A stretch of DNA of 64,000 nt from NCBI RefSeq assembly GCF_016924655.1, contig NZ_JAFFJU010000002.1, positions 372,001 through 436,000 on the forward strand, given 5' to 3'. Shown one piece after another: positions 39,114-47,697 of the stretch (positions are counted from its first letter, which is position 1; every line of letters begins with the position of its first letter). Made by a program: the position numbers and the translations under genes. A model generated the notes under the pieces. It saw only the letters and a list, made by a program, of their open reading frames with translations. It ran no database searches and had not been told where the DNA came from. This DNA is from Sphingomonas arenae (lineage in GTDB: Bacteria > Pseudomonadota > Alphaproteobacteria > Sphingomonadales > Sphingomonadaceae).

Positions 39114-40665
39114 GGGCGAGAACGATCTGGCGCTCCGCTGGTCGGGGCGCTGGTCGCTGACGCGCCGCATTCTGGCCGTCAACGTGCTCACGCTCGTGGT
39201 CATCGGCTTGTCGATCCTGTTCCTGGACAGCTTCCGCAACCAGCTTCAGGACGAGCGGAAGGATCAGACGCAGATGGAGGCGGAACTCGCCGCCGCCGCT
39301 ATTCCCACGCTCACTCCCGAAGCCCAGGCAGGGCTGCTAGCGAGTATTGGACAGGCGACGGACAGCCGCTTTCGCATCTATGGCCGGGGTGGCAGGCTCC
39401 GGTTCGACAGCTGGCAGGCCAGTGGCCCAACTTACCGCCTCCGCGACCCGGCGGAACAGCCCTGGACGAAGTCCATCGCCAGGTTCCTGGACCGAGCGTT
39501 CAACGCCATCGTGGGCGAGCCGACGCCGCCCGACTTCGAAGAGCCCGCGGTGGATCGCCTATCCGCCTGGCCGGAGGCGCAGGAAGCCCAACGTACCCGC
39601 CGTGCGGTCACGATGGTTCGCAACGCGCCCGATCTTACGCCGGTGCTGTCGGCAGCGGCTCCGGTTCGCAACGGAGAGGTTGTGCTGGTCACGTCGAACG
39701 ACCGCAACTTCACGCGCACCGTCCGTAGCGAGCGCCGGAAGTTGGGAGCCGGTCTGCTCGTGGCGACCGTGCTGTCGCTGCTCCTCTCCCTGTTCCTTGC
39801 GCGAACGATCGCGCGGCCGCTCCGTCGACTGGCCCTGGCCGCGCACCGGGTCCGGCAAGGCCGCGCAAGGGAGGTCAAGGTGCCTCGCCTGCCCTCGCGC
39901 CGCGATGAGATCGGCCTGCTTGCCCGCTCTGTGAGCGATATGAGCCAAGCACTCCGTCAGCGGATCGACAACATCGAAGCCTTCGCGGCCGACGTCACCC
40001 ATGAACTCAAGAACCCGCTAGCCTCGCTGCGATCAGCTGTCGACGGGCTCGAACGAATTGGTGACCCCACCCTCAAGGCCCGGCTGCTCGAGGTCGTCCG
40101 CCAAGACGTACAGCGGCTTGACCGTCTGATCGGTGACATCGGGGAAGCGGCCCGCACGGACGCCGAACTTGCCAGAGCCCGGTTCGAAGCGGTCGACCTC
40201 GGCGGTTTGATCGGACAGCTCGTCGGAGGCTGGGAACACCGGCGAACCACTGGCGACGTTCGACTGGCCTTCGCGCGCCCGCGAAAGAACAGCGCGCTGG
40301 TGCTCGGAGAACCAAGCCGACTCGCGCGTGCGATCGACAACATCATCGACAATGCCATCAGTTTCTCACCGGCCGGTGGCCTCGTCGAAGTCGCGGTGAC
40401 CCGCGTGGGCGACGAGGTGCTTATCCGCATCGACGACGAGGGCCCCGGCGTTCCCCCGGGCGTACGTGAAGCGATCTTTAACCGCTTCGTTTCAGTAAGG
40501 CCCGAGGGGGGCGAATTCGGTCGCCACTCGGGACTGGGCCTCGCCATCGCCAAGGCGATCGTAAAGGGCCATGACGGGGAGATTGATGTGGCCGACCGTG
40601 ACGATGCGCCATCGGGCGCCCGCTTCACCATTCGTCTGCCTGCCGCACCGGAGACCCAGCCATGA
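39100..40665 (+). CDS. chvG: sensor histidine kinase ChvG
   Basis: Membrane sensor partner of ChvI. About 521 residues: TM1 ([19 protein letters not shown]), periplasmic domain, TM2 ([20 protein letters not shown]), HAMP, HisKA with [19 protein letters not shown] (phospho-His), and HATPase_c ([44 protein letters not shown]). The start is weakly defined: TTG 39100, overlapping the chvI end by 14 bases. Its stop overlaps the hprK ATG by four bases, so this is an operon with the PTS genes. Confidence 0.93.
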   Translation: MARSEGENDLALRWSGRWSLTRRILAVNVLTLVVIGLSILFLDSFRNQLQDERKDQTQMEAELAAAAIPTLTPEAQAGLLASIGQATDSRFRIYGRGGRLRFDSWQASGPTYRLRDPAEQPWTKSIARFLDRAFNAIVGEPTPPDFEEPAVDRLSAWPEAQEAQRTRRAVTMVRNAPDLTPVLSAAAPVRNGEVVLVTSNDRNFTRTVRSERRKLGAGLLVATVLSLLLSLFLARTIARPLRRLALAAHRVRQGRAREVKVPRLPSRRDEIGLLARSVSDMSQALRQRIDNIEAFAADVTHELKNPLASLRSAVDGLERIGDPTLKARLLEVVRQDVQRLDRLIGDIGEAARTDAELARARFEAVDLGGLIGQLVGGWEHRRTTGDVRLAFARPRKNSALVLGEPSRLARAIDNIIDNAISFSPAGGLVEVAVTRVGDEVLIRIDDEGPGVPPGVREAIFNRFVSVRPEGGEFGRHSGLGLAIAKAIVKGHDGEIDVADRDDAPSGARFTIRLPAAPETQP

Positions 40666-41099
40666 ACCTGCGCCTGTCGAGCGAAACCATGCACGCGAGC
40701 TGCGTCGCGATCGACGGCAGGGCCGTTCTGATTGCCGGGCCGTCGGGCGCCGGCAAGTCTGACCTTGCATTACGCCTGATCGACCGAGGCTTCACCCTGG
40801 TCAGCGACGATCAGACGATCGTCCGCAAGGAGAACAATCGACTGATCGCGAGCGCGCCCGCCACGATCGCCGGGAAACTGGAAATCAGAGGCATTGGCAT
40901 CGTGAACATGGACACCGTGAGCGATGTGCCCGTGGCGTTGACCGTGGACCTCACCAGTGAGATCCAGCGTCTTCCCGACGACAGTCGCGAACGAAAGATA
41001 CTCGGCATCAGTATCCCGCTGATCAGTGTCGATGCGATGACCGCGTCGGCGCCATCGAAGGTGGCTTTGGCCCTTGACCGCTTGGGACTGACGGTCTGA
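40662..41099 (+). CDS. hprK: HPr kinase/phosphorylase, short alphaproteobacterial form
   Basis: Phosphorylates HPr on a serine. 145 residues, only the C-terminal catalytic domain of Gram-positive HprK (about 310 residues), which is normal for alphaproteobacteria. P-loop GPSGAGKS at residues 26-33 and the family signature around LEIRGIGIVNM are present. Overlaps chvG (ATGA) and rapZ (TGATG). The target HPr is encoded two genes downstream and has the matching serine. Confidence 0.93.
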   Translation: MNLRLSSETMHASCVAIDGRAVLIAGPSGAGKSDLALRLIDRGFTLVSDDQTIVRKENNRLIASAPATIAGKLEIRGIGIVNMDTVSDVPVALTVDLTSEIQRLPDDSRERKILGISIPLISVDAMTASAPSKVALALDRLGLTV

Positions 41100-42019
41100 T
41101 GTCCTCGGCGCGGCGGCAGCCGGCTCGCCTGCCGCGCCTTCTGCTGGTCACCGGCATGTCCGGGGCAGGCAAGTCCACGGTGCTGGATGCGCTGGAGGAC
41201 ATGGGCTGGGATTGTGTCCACAATCTCCCAACGGCCCTGCTCCGCGACTTCGTCCATGGCCAGGGCGGCCGGAAGGCGAACCTCGCCGTCGGCATGGACG
41301 CCCGGAGTCGCGGCTTCGACGCCGGAGCTATCCCAGAGCTGCTGCACTCGATCGAAGGGGTTCGGCCAGAGATCCTGTACCTTGATGCGTCCGGCGCCGA
41401 GCTGATTCGCCGCTACGACGAGACCCGGCGGCGTCACCCCCTTGCGACCGATCGTCCAGCGGAGGATGGCATCGCCAGGGAGCGGAATCTCACCTCGGCC
41501 CTGCGCCTCGCCGCCGATTCCGTCCTGGACACGACCGATCTCAAGCCGTCCGAACTACGGGACGAACTGCGTCGTCGATATGGCGGCGATCGCGACGAGC
41601 CGGTGGTCACCATTACAAGCTTCGGCTTTGCCCGCGGGATCAGTCGGACTGCTGACCTTGTCTTTGACCTTCGCTTCGTCCCCAATCCGCATTGGATCGA
41701 GAATCTGCGCCCCCTGACGGGACAGGATGCGCCGGTCCAGGCGTTCGTACGCACCCAGGCGGGTTGGAAGGAGACACTGGATCGAATCGAAGAGCTGCTG
41801 TGCGACCTGATTCCCCGCTACTGGGCTGGCGGAAAGTCCTATGTCGCCGTGGCTTTCGGCTGTACCGGAGGGAGACATCGGTCCGTCGCCGCTGCGGAAG
41901 AGATGGCGTCACGGTTGCGCGCGCGTGGCTTTTCGCCGAATATCAGGCATCGCGATCTCACTCTGAAGCCCAGCGATTCCATCGAGGAACATCCGGTGTT
42001 CGAGCCTGGAGCGCGTTAG
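41099..42019 (+). CDS. rapZ: RNase adapter / P-loop protein RapZ (YvcJ family)
   Basis: RapZ-family nucleotide-binding regulator; in enterics it controls glmS through sRNA decay, and in many other bacteria its role is less clear. 306 residues: P-loop VTGMSGAGKSTVLDAL (about 17-32), DCVHNLPTALL, the DTTDLKPSELR segment and C-terminal AFGCTGGRHRSVAAAE. TGATG overlap with hprK. Placement between HPr kinase and EIIA/HPr links it to PTS regulation. Confidence 0.93.
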   Translation: MSSARRQPARLPRLLLVTGMSGAGKSTVLDALEDMGWDCVHNLPTALLRDFVHGQGGRKANLAVGMDARSRGFDAGAIPELLHSIEGVRPEILYLDASGAELIRRYDETRRRHPLATDRPAEDGIARERNLTSALRLAADSVLDTTDLKPSELRDELRRRYGGDRDEPVVTITSFGFARGISRTADLVFDLRFVPNPHWIENLRPLTGQDAPVQAFVRTQAGWKETLDRIEELLCDLIPRYWAGGKSYVAVAFGCTGGRHRSVAAAEEMASRLRARGFSPNIRHRDLTLKPSDSIEEHPVFEPGAR

Positions 42020-42041
42020 TGGTTACGACAGGTACAATTGA

Positions 42042-42449
42042 ATGATCGGATTGGTTCTGGTGACACACGGCCGTCTGGCGGCCGAGTTCATCATCGCAAT
42101 GGAACATGTGGTGGGTCCGCAGGATGCGATTGAAGGCATCTGCATCGGCCCTGACGACGACATGGAAGCGCGGCGGCAGGATATTGCCGACGCCATCGGG
42201 CGCGTGGATCGGGGCACCGGGGTCATCATCCTCACCGACCTGTTCGGCGGAACTCCGTCCAACCTCGCCATCAGCTTGATGAAGAGCGGCGACATCGAAG
42301 TCATCGCCGGGGTCAACCTGCCGATGCTGATCCGCCTTGAAGGCGCTCGCAAGGTTATGGGCGTTCGCGCGGCCGTTGCAGCGGCCCGTGAGGCCGGACG
42401 CAAGTACATCTCGGTCGCATCTGAAATCCTGGGTGAGGCCGCGGCTTGA
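42042..42449 (+). CDS. PTS EIIA component, mannose family
   Basis: 135 residues beginning GLVLVTHGRLAAEFI with phosphoacceptor His9, and LTDLFGGTPSNLAISLM. No EIIB, EIIC or EIID gene follows, so it is likely a regulatory phosphate acceptor rather than part of a sugar permease, as in the alphaproteobacterial EIIA-Man proteins next to HPr. Its stop overlaps the HPr start. Confidence 0.92.
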   Translation: MIGLVLVTHGRLAAEFIIAMEHVVGPQDAIEGICIGPDDDMEARRQDIADAIGRVDRGTGVIILTDLFGGTPSNLAISLMKSGDIEVIAGVNLPMLIRLEGARKVMGVRAAVAAAREAGRKYISVASEILGEAAA

Positions 42450-42718
42450 GCGGGGTCAGTCAGGCCGTTCGGATCGATAATCGGCGTGGCTTGCACGCGC
42501 GTGCCAGCGCCAAGTTCGTCAGTCTGGCGAGCACTCTCCCTGCCCAGATCGAGGTTGCCAAGGACGGGAATTGCGTTTGCGGTACGTCGATCATGGGCCT
42601 GATGATGCTCGGCGCTGCAATGGGGGACACGATCGAGATCCGGGCCAGCGGCGACGGAGCCGATGATGCACTTCGTCGGCTAGTGAGCCTGGTCGAGGAG
42701 CGCTTCGGGGAGGACTAG
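42446..42718 (+). CDS. ptsH: phosphocarrier protein HPr
   Basis: Carries phosphate from EI to EIIA. 90 residues with active His17 in NRRGLHARASAKFV and regulatory Ser48 in CGTSIMGLMML, the target of HprK. TTG start overlaps the EIIA gene (TTGA). Both His and Ser sites are intact, so both inputs (PEP chain and HprK) can meet here. No EI gene is in the window. Confidence 0.95.
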   Translation: MSGVSQAVRIDNRRGLHARASAKFVSLASTLPAQIEVAKDGNCVCGTSIMGLMMLGAAMGDTIEIRASGDGADDALRRLVSLVEERFGED

Positions 42719-42756
42719 GCAAGACAAGCGGATTGCCTCGCGGCTCCGCTCCTTCC

Positions 42757-43569
42757 ATGACGACGACGATGCCGCGTCAGATTACCTCTTTCTCGAACGA
42801 AACGGTGAAGCGCCTGAGGTCGCTTCGTGAGAAGAAGTCCAGGCGTGAGCAAGGCCTCTTCCTCGCCGAAGGTTTGCGGATCATCGCCGAAGCCCGCGAC
42901 AGCGGCACGCTTCCCGAGATCATCGCTTTCTCGTCCGTCGGCGGAGTCCACCCGTTGGCAGCGGAGATCATCGAGTCCACCGAAGCACGCGGTGGCGAAG
43001 CGATTGAGACCACCCCTGATATCTTGGCGAAGATGAGCGGGAAGGATAACCCGCAGATGTTGCTCGGCGCTTATCGCCAACCCGCTGTTGCCCTGAGCGA
43101 AATCGACCGCTCCGCGTCTCCGCTCTGGATGGTTGCACAAGCTCTTCGCGACCCGGGCAACATCGGCACCATCCTGCGGACGGGTGACGCGGTCGGTGCA
43201 GGCGGTCTGATCCTGATCGACGACAGCGCCGACCCGTATTCCGTCGAGGCGGTCCGTGCCTCCATGGGAGCGATCTTCACCCAGAAGGTGACCCAGGCGC
43301 GCTGGCCCGACTTCCTGACTTGGCTACGCTCAGGGCCCGGCCAACTCGTTGGAACCAGTCTCAAGACCGAACAGGATTATCTCACGGCCGTCTATGAGCA
43401 GCCCTGTTTCCTCCTGATCGGCAACGAGCAGGCAGGGTTGCCGGCCGAATATGAGTCCGCGTGTGACCTCCTGGTAAAAATCCCAATGGCCGGGCGAGCC
43501 GATAGTCTCAATGCCGCCGTGGCTGCCGCGGTCATGGCCTTTCAGGTCCGAGCAAGCTGGCAACGATAG
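42757..43569 (+). CDS. TrmH/SpoU-family RNA 2'-O-methyltransferase
   Basis: 270 residues: substrate-binding N-domain (NETVKRLRSLREKKSRREQGLFLAEG) and SPOUT knot motifs (ALRDPGNIGTILRTGDAVGA, FLLIGNEQAGLP, VKIPMAGRADSLNAAVAAAV). Could modify rRNA (RlmB-like) or tRNA; sequence alone does not decide. ATG 42757 chosen over a TTG 24 bases earlier; a Met at 42769 is also possible. Confidence 0.9.
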   Translation: MTTTMPRQITSFSNETVKRLRSLREKKSRREQGLFLAEGLRIIAEARDSGTLPEIIAFSSVGGVHPLAAEIIESTEARGGEAIETTPDILAKMSGKDNPQMLLGAYRQPAVALSEIDRSASPLWMVAQALRDPGNIGTILRTGDAVGAGGLILIDDSADPYSVEAVRASMGAIFTQKVTQARWPDFLTWLRSGPGQLVGTSLKTEQDYLTAVYEQPCFLLIGNEQAGLPAEYESACDLLVKIPMAGRADSLNAAVAAAVMAFQVRASWQR

Positions 43570-43579
43570 AGGTACGTGA

Positions 43580-44368
43580 GTGAAACGAATTGCTCTCCTT
43601 GCCCTGCTGCTTCTCGGCGGTTGCGGACAATCCGCCGACCGGCTCACCGATGAAGAGGCGCTGGCCGACGCTCCGGACGTCCCGGTCAATGAGCCAGTCG
43701 AGAACGTCGACTATGAATCACCGTCGATCGTGGAGCCCAGCAGCGAGGTCCTCTACCGGGCTGTGGGGAACGAGCCGGGATGGGCGCTGCTCATCCGGCG
43801 CGACGGCATGCTCTACCAGGGGCGTTATGGCACCGTGAGGATCAGCGAAGTCACTCCGCCGGGCTTCCGTCCCGAGCCCGGAACCTACCGGTCGGGTCGC
43901 CTAACGATCACGATCGCGCCCGGACCTTGCAACGACGGAATGAGTGACAAGGCCTACCGCGACATTGTCACCGTCGTCGCGGCAGGGGAGAGCGCGAAGG
44001 GCTGCGGCGGAGGTGAGGTCGACGTTAATCAGATCGATCGATCGGAATGGACGGTCATCGCAATCAACGGTCGCCCGACGGAGGCAGACTCCGGCTATGT
44101 ACTCAACTTTCGCAATGGTGTGACCTCGGGGCGGTTTGGCTGCAACAATTTCCAGGGCAGTTACAGCAACAACGGCGACCACCTTTTCGTCGAGCAGCTG
44201 GTCGCTACGGAGATGGCATGCGGGTCGCCGGCGAGCGAGTTCGAACGCGAGGGTCTGGCGGTCCTTGCAAGCAACATGCGAATGGAGCGGGTCGCGGGCA
44301 AGCTGCGCCTGGTCAGCGAGGCTGGCTCCATCGATCTGGCACCCCGCAGGCGGGAGAACGGCGAATGA
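43580..44368 (+). CDS. META-domain lipoprotein, first of a tandem pair
   Basis: 262 residues with lipobox LLLLGGC (Cys15). Residues about 55-140 form a module with GNEPGWALLIRRDGMLYQG and CNDGMSDKAYRDIVTVV, the pattern of the COG3650 small membrane-protein family; residues about 150-255 form a META/HslJ domain (SEWTVIAINGRPTE, GRFGCNNFQGSYS). Starts at GTG. Overlaps the next gene by four bases, and that product repeats both modules in the same order, so the pair arose by tandem duplication. Envelope role; ligand unknown. Confidence 0.82.
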   Translation: MKRIALLALLLLGGCGQSADRLTDEEALADAPDVPVNEPVENVDYESPSIVEPSSEVLYRAVGNEPGWALLIRRDGMLYQGRYGTVRISEVTPPGFRPEPGTYRSGRLTITIAPGPCNDGMSDKAYRDIVTVVAAGESAKGCGGGEVDVNQIDRSEWTVIAINGRPTEADSGYVLNFRNGVTSGRFGCNNFQGSYSNNGDHLFVEQLVATEMACGSPASEFEREGLAVLASNMRMERVAGKLRLVSEAGSIDLAPRRRENGE

Positions 44369-45066
44369 CGCGTCCTTGGCTCTTGATGCTTTCGTGCGCC
44401 ACCTTGCTCGCGGGATGCGTGACCGCTCCACCTCCTCCGCCGCCACCACCGCCCGGGGATGTGTACGTTGCTCTCGGCACGGAGCCGTTCTGGAGGCTGA
44501 CCATCAACCAGCAGGAGATGGTCTTCACCGAGGCGAACGCGCCCGGCGTTCAGATCATGCAGCCGACCCCCCGCGTGATCATCGGGATTGCAGGCGAAAT
44601 CTACGAAACGCCGCGCATCGGGATAAACATTGTGCACGCGCGCTGCAGCGACGGGATGAGCGATCGCGTCTACCCCGACAAGGTGCAGGTCCGGATCGAC
44701 AATCGCCAGTTCAACGGATGTGGTGGAGAACCAATGGCCCCCACGGCGATCGAGAACACCGGTTGGAGCGTGGTGTCCGTCAACGGAAAACCCGCGCAAG
44801 GCGGGGAATCCTACTCCGTGCAGTTCCAGAACGGCCGGCTAAGCGCTCGCTTCGGATGTAACTCCATGGCGGGCAGCTATCATCTGGACGGCCTGACGCT
44901 GACCGCAGGCGCTCTGGCCATGACACGAATGGCGTGCCCGGACATGACCATGGAAGCCGATGCCGCCAAGATCCTCTCGCTCCCGGTTCAGCTGAAATGG
45001 GACCCTAGTAATCGCCTGACGCTTTCAAACAGCGCTGGCGTCATTGTCTTGAGGCGCAACTACTGA
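44365..45066 (+). CDS. META-domain lipoprotein, second of a tandem pair
   Basis: 233 residues with lipobox LLAGC (Cys18), a run of nine prolines, then the same two modules as the upstream gene: ALGTEPFWRLTINQQEMVF with CSDGMSDRVYPDKVQV and GCGGE (COG3650-like), and a META/HslJ domain (ENTGWSVVSVNGKP, SARFGCNSMAGSYH). ATG at 44365 overlaps the previous stop (ATGA). Divergence between the two copies is large, so the duplication is old. Converges on rmuC. Confidence 0.82.
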   Translation: MTRPWLLMLSCATLLAGCVTAPPPPPPPPPGDVYVALGTEPFWRLTINQQEMVFTEANAPGVQIMQPTPRVIIGIAGEIYETPRIGINIVHARCSDGMSDRVYPDKVQVRIDNRQFNGCGGEPMAPTAIENTGWSVVSVNGKPAQGGESYSVQFQNGRLSARFGCNSMAGSYHLDGLTLTAGALAMTRMACPDMTMEADAAKILSLPVQLKWDPSNRLTLSNSAGVIVLRRNY

Positions 45067-45070
45067 CGCC

Positions 45071-46477
45071 TTACTCCGCGGCGAGCTGAGGTGTGTCCTC
45101 TGCGGAGCCATAGCGCGGCAGCGCTTCGACGGGCGGGACATTCTCGATTTCGCGGGCGCCCGGCTCGATGTTGAGGTCGCGGAACTTGCGGGCCGTGACG
45201 AGAGATCGGCTCTCGAAGCTCGAAACGAAGCTGTTGTAGTTATTCACTGCGGTGGACAGGCCACTACCAACCTTGCGGAGGTCGCTGGCAGCCTTGGCGA
45301 GGCGATCGTACAACTCCTTGCCGAGTTCCCCGATCTGCCGTGCTTCCTTGGCTAGCTTCTCCTGCCGCCAGACGGCGGCGACGGTGCGTGCAATTGCAAT
45401 GAGATTGGTCGGGGTGGCGAGGAGCACCCTCTTGTCGAACGCGAAATCCCACAAGGACGAGTCCTGCTCCAGCGCCGCGGAGAGGAAGTGCTCTCCGGGG
45501 ATGAACATCACGACGTAATCGGGCGCGTCGGCGAACTGAGACCAGTAAGCCTTGGCACCCAGCGCATTCACGTGCGCCCGGATGGCTGCGGCATGCGCAG
45601 TCAGGTGAACGGACCGCTCGCTCTCCTCGGTGCAGCCGAACGCGTCCTGGTAAGCGTTCAGGGACACCTTGGCGTCGATCACCAGGCTTTGCCCGCCCGG
45701 AACCCTCACCACGACGTCGGGGCGGAGACGAGCGCCCTCGTCATTGGCGACGCTCACCTCTGTCGCGAAGTCGCAATGCTCACTCAAGCCACAGGTCTCG
45801 AGCACGTTGCGGAGCTGCTGCTCGCCCCACCGGCCCCTCGCCTTGGGCGCGTTACGAAGAGCGTTGACCAGTTTCGCGGCCTCCTGGGACACGCGCTCGG
45901 TGCCGCTTCGCATGGCTTCGATCTGCCCGGTCAGAAGACCGAATTCCTTGCGGCGATCCTCCTCCGCCTTGCCCACGACTTCTTCGTATCGCTTCAAGCG
46001 TTCGTGGACCGGCTGGAGGAGCGCCTTCAGGTTCTGACCGCTGCTCTCCTCCGATTGACGGAACCGCTGATCGGCGCGCTCTAGGAACTGCTTTTGCGCC
46101 TGCTCGAGCAGCTTGTTTCCGACCTCGGCGAACTGAGCGGCGAGCGCTTCCTTCGCCTCTCTGAACTCCGCCATCCGCGCCTCGAAGTTGCGAGCGTCAG
46201 CCTCGAGCGAGGCTTTCTCCTGCCGGGCCGCGTCGCGCTCCTCCGTCACCAGTCGGAGCATCTCCTCCGTCTGCGGAAGGCGCCGAGCCTGCTCTGAGGC
46301 AACGGCGAGATCCCGCTCCACGGCCCCGCACCGTTCGCGCAAGCCTTCCGCCTCGGACTTCAGCGCCTCTGCCGCAGCCTTGTGCGGCGCGGAGGTGCGC
46401 ATCCCAAGTGCGACACCGACGGCCAAGCCGGCCACCAGCGACAGCACCAGCCCGACCACGATCATCAGCGCGTCCAT
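45071..46477 (-). CDS. rmuC: DNA recombination protein RmuC
   Basis: Coiled-coil, membrane-tethered nuclease-related protein that limits recombination at inverted repeats in E. coli. 468 residues: TM at about 5-25 (MIVVGLVLSLVAGLAVG), long coiled coil about 30-190, then the RmuC domain with APKARGRWGEQQLRNVLE, RPDVVVRVPGGQSLVIDAKV and YVVMFIPGEHFLSAALE. An alphaproteobacterial SOS box lies 22 bp upstream of its ATG. Confidence 0.94.
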   Translation of the reverse strand: MDALMIVVGLVLSLVAGLAVGVALGMRTSAPHKAAAEALKSEAEGLRERCGAVERDLAVASEQARRLPQTEEMLRLVTEERDAARQEKASLEADARNFEARMAEFREAKEALAAQFAEVGNKLLEQAQKQFLERADQRFRQSEESSGQNLKALLQPVHERLKRYEEVVGKAEEDRRKEFGLLTGQIEAMRSGTERVSQEAAKLVNALRNAPKARGRWGEQQLRNVLETCGLSEHCDFATEVSVANDEGARLRPDVVVRVPGGQSLVIDAKVSLNAYQDAFGCTEESERSVHLTAHAAAIRAHVNALGAKAYWSQFADAPDYVVMFIPGEHFLSAALEQDSSLWDFAFDKRVLLATPTNLIAIARTVAAVWRQEKLAKEARQIGELGKELYDRLAKAASDLRKVGSGLSTAVNNYNSFVSSFESRSLVTARKFRDLNIEPGAREIENVPPVEALPRYGSAEDTPQLAAE

Positions 46478-46498
46478 CGCACACCCCCATACGCCCTA

Positions 46499-46513
46499 GA
46501 ACAGAATAGGAAC
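46499..46513 (-). promoter_or_regulatory. LexA (SOS) box upstream of rmuC
   Basis: GAAC-AGAATAG-GAAC on the + strand, i.e. GTTC-CTATTCT-GTTC read toward rmuC: an exact GTTC-N7-GTTC alphaproteobacterial LexA operator. It is 22 bp from the rmuC ATG, a usual operator distance. The Cys-rich protein gene lies 75 bp away on the other side. Confidence 0.7.
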
Positions 46514-46587
46514 TCTATCCTCCCATGTCGGCTTGCTCAAGCGGAACCTTGCGACCAGTGTGGCGCTTCGCTTCGGAGGAGAACAGC

Positions 46588-46980
46588 ATGTCCATTCGCA
46601 AGATGATGTCCCTGCATCCGAATGCCCGCGAGCATGTGAACCAGCCGCTGGGCGATGCGGTGCACCACCTGATGTATTGCGCCAAGATGTGCCTCTCGTG
46701 CGCGGACGCGTGCATGGCGGAGCGTGGGCACGACATGACGCAGTGCATCCGGCTGTGCCTCGACTGCTCTGACATTTGCGAGGCGACCGCCCGGCTCGGC
46801 TTGCGGAAGACGGGGGACGACACGGGCATGCTAGTAGAGCTGCTCGAGCTGTGCGCGCGCATGTGCGATGCATGCGCCAGTGAGTGCGAGCGGCACGATC
46901 ATGAGCATTGCAAGCTGTGCGCCCAGATCTGCCGGGAGTGCGCCGCGGATTGCCGCCGCGCGGCGGAAACCTTCGCCTAG
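46588..46980 (+). CDS. four-helix-bundle copper-binding (Csp-like, DUF326) protein
   Basis: 130 residues with about 16 Cys and many His arranged on four predicted helices in repeats like CAKMCLSCADAC, CIRLCLDCSDIC, CARMCDACASEC and CKLCAQICRECAADC. This is the pattern of cytosolic copper-storage proteins (Csp3/YhjQ type), where Cys lining the bundle bind Cu(I). No signal peptide, so cytoplasmic. ATG 46588 chosen because GGAGGAG stands 7 bases upstream; the frame extends 21 codons further without support. Shares its TAG stop with def on the other strand (CTAG). Confidence 0.9.
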   Translation: MSIRKMMSLHPNAREHVNQPLGDAVHHLMYCAKMCLSCADACMAERGHDMTQCIRLCLDCSDICEATARLGLRKTGDDTGMLVELLELCARMCDACASECERHDHEHCKLCAQICRECAADCRRAAETFA

Positions 46981-47534
46981 AGAACAGCCGCCTTTTCGCG
47001 ATCCCGGCGGGACTTCACCACCTTGCGAACGATCATGTCGCGCTTCAGGCGAGACAGATAATCAATGAACAGCACGCCGTTCAGATGGTCTACTTCGTGC
47101 TGGAGGCAGACGGACATGAGCCCGTCGAACTCGCCTTCCTGGCTCTTGCCGTGCTGGTCGAGCCACTTCAGGCGGATGACGTCCGGTCGCTCGATTTCGG
47201 CATATTGCTCAGGAATGGAAAGGCAGCCCTCGTTGTAGACCTTCCGAGCGTCGGAGCGATGGACGATTTCGGGGTTGATGAAGACGTGGGGGCGCTTGAC
47301 TGGCGGCCCCTCTTCCTCACCTTCGGCGACGGGTTCGGGATCCTGCAGGTCGATCACGACCAGGCGGCGCGGAACCGCGACCTGCACCGCGGCGAGGCCA
47401 ATGCCTGGCGCTTCGTACATGGTGTCGAACATGTCCGCGATCAGGCGCTGGAGGTCGGCATCGATGCGCTCCACCGGCGCAGACTGGCTGCGGAGGATCG
47501 CGTCAGGCACTTCGATGATCGGGAGCAGGGACAT
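46977..47534 (-). CDS. def: peptide deformylase
   Basis: Removes the N-formyl group of nascent proteins; metal enzyme. 185 residues with all three motifs: GIGLAAVQV (motif 1, normally GxGLAAxQ), EGCLSIPE (motif 2, metal Cys) and QHEVDHLNGVLF (motif 3, HExxH). fmt lies 0.8 kb away, though in opposite orientation with recR between. A repeated 29-nt motif lies in its upstream gap. Confidence 0.97.
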   Translation of the reverse strand: MSLLPIIEVPDAILRSQSAPVERIDADLQRLIADMFDTMYEAPGIGLAAVQVAVPRRLVVIDLQDPEPVAEGEEEGPPVKRPHVFINPEIVHRSDARKVYNEGCLSIPEQYAEIERPDVIRLKWLDQHGKSQEGEFDGLMSVCLQHEVDHLNGVLFIDYLSRLKRDMIVRKVVKSRRDREKAAVL

Positions 47535-47582
47535 GGGATCGCCTTAGTCCGTCGGTCGCGCGGCTATCAAGGTGAGCCGGCG

Positions 47583-47611
47583 GCGAATGTTCACAATGTT
47601 CACGGTCGTGC
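47583..47611 (-). repeat. 29-nt dispersed motif, copy B
   Basis: Reverse-strand copy of the motif at 35996-36024 (28 of 29 identical; the centre reads GAACATTGTGAACATT). It is oriented toward def, 49 bp upstream of the def start. It might be a def promoter/operator element, but copy A has no def gene nearby. Confidence 0.75.
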
Positions 47612-47697
47612 AGCGTCGAATGCCGTTTCCGCGACCTGCCTGAAGCTGCTCACATGAGAAAGATCGATGGCCAGCCTCGCAGGCGAAATCCTATTGT

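Noticed and set aside
47587-47604. GTTC-N5-GTTC near def as an SOS box
   Set aside because: Spacing is five, not seven; instead it is part of the 29-nt motif also found near the aquaporin gene.
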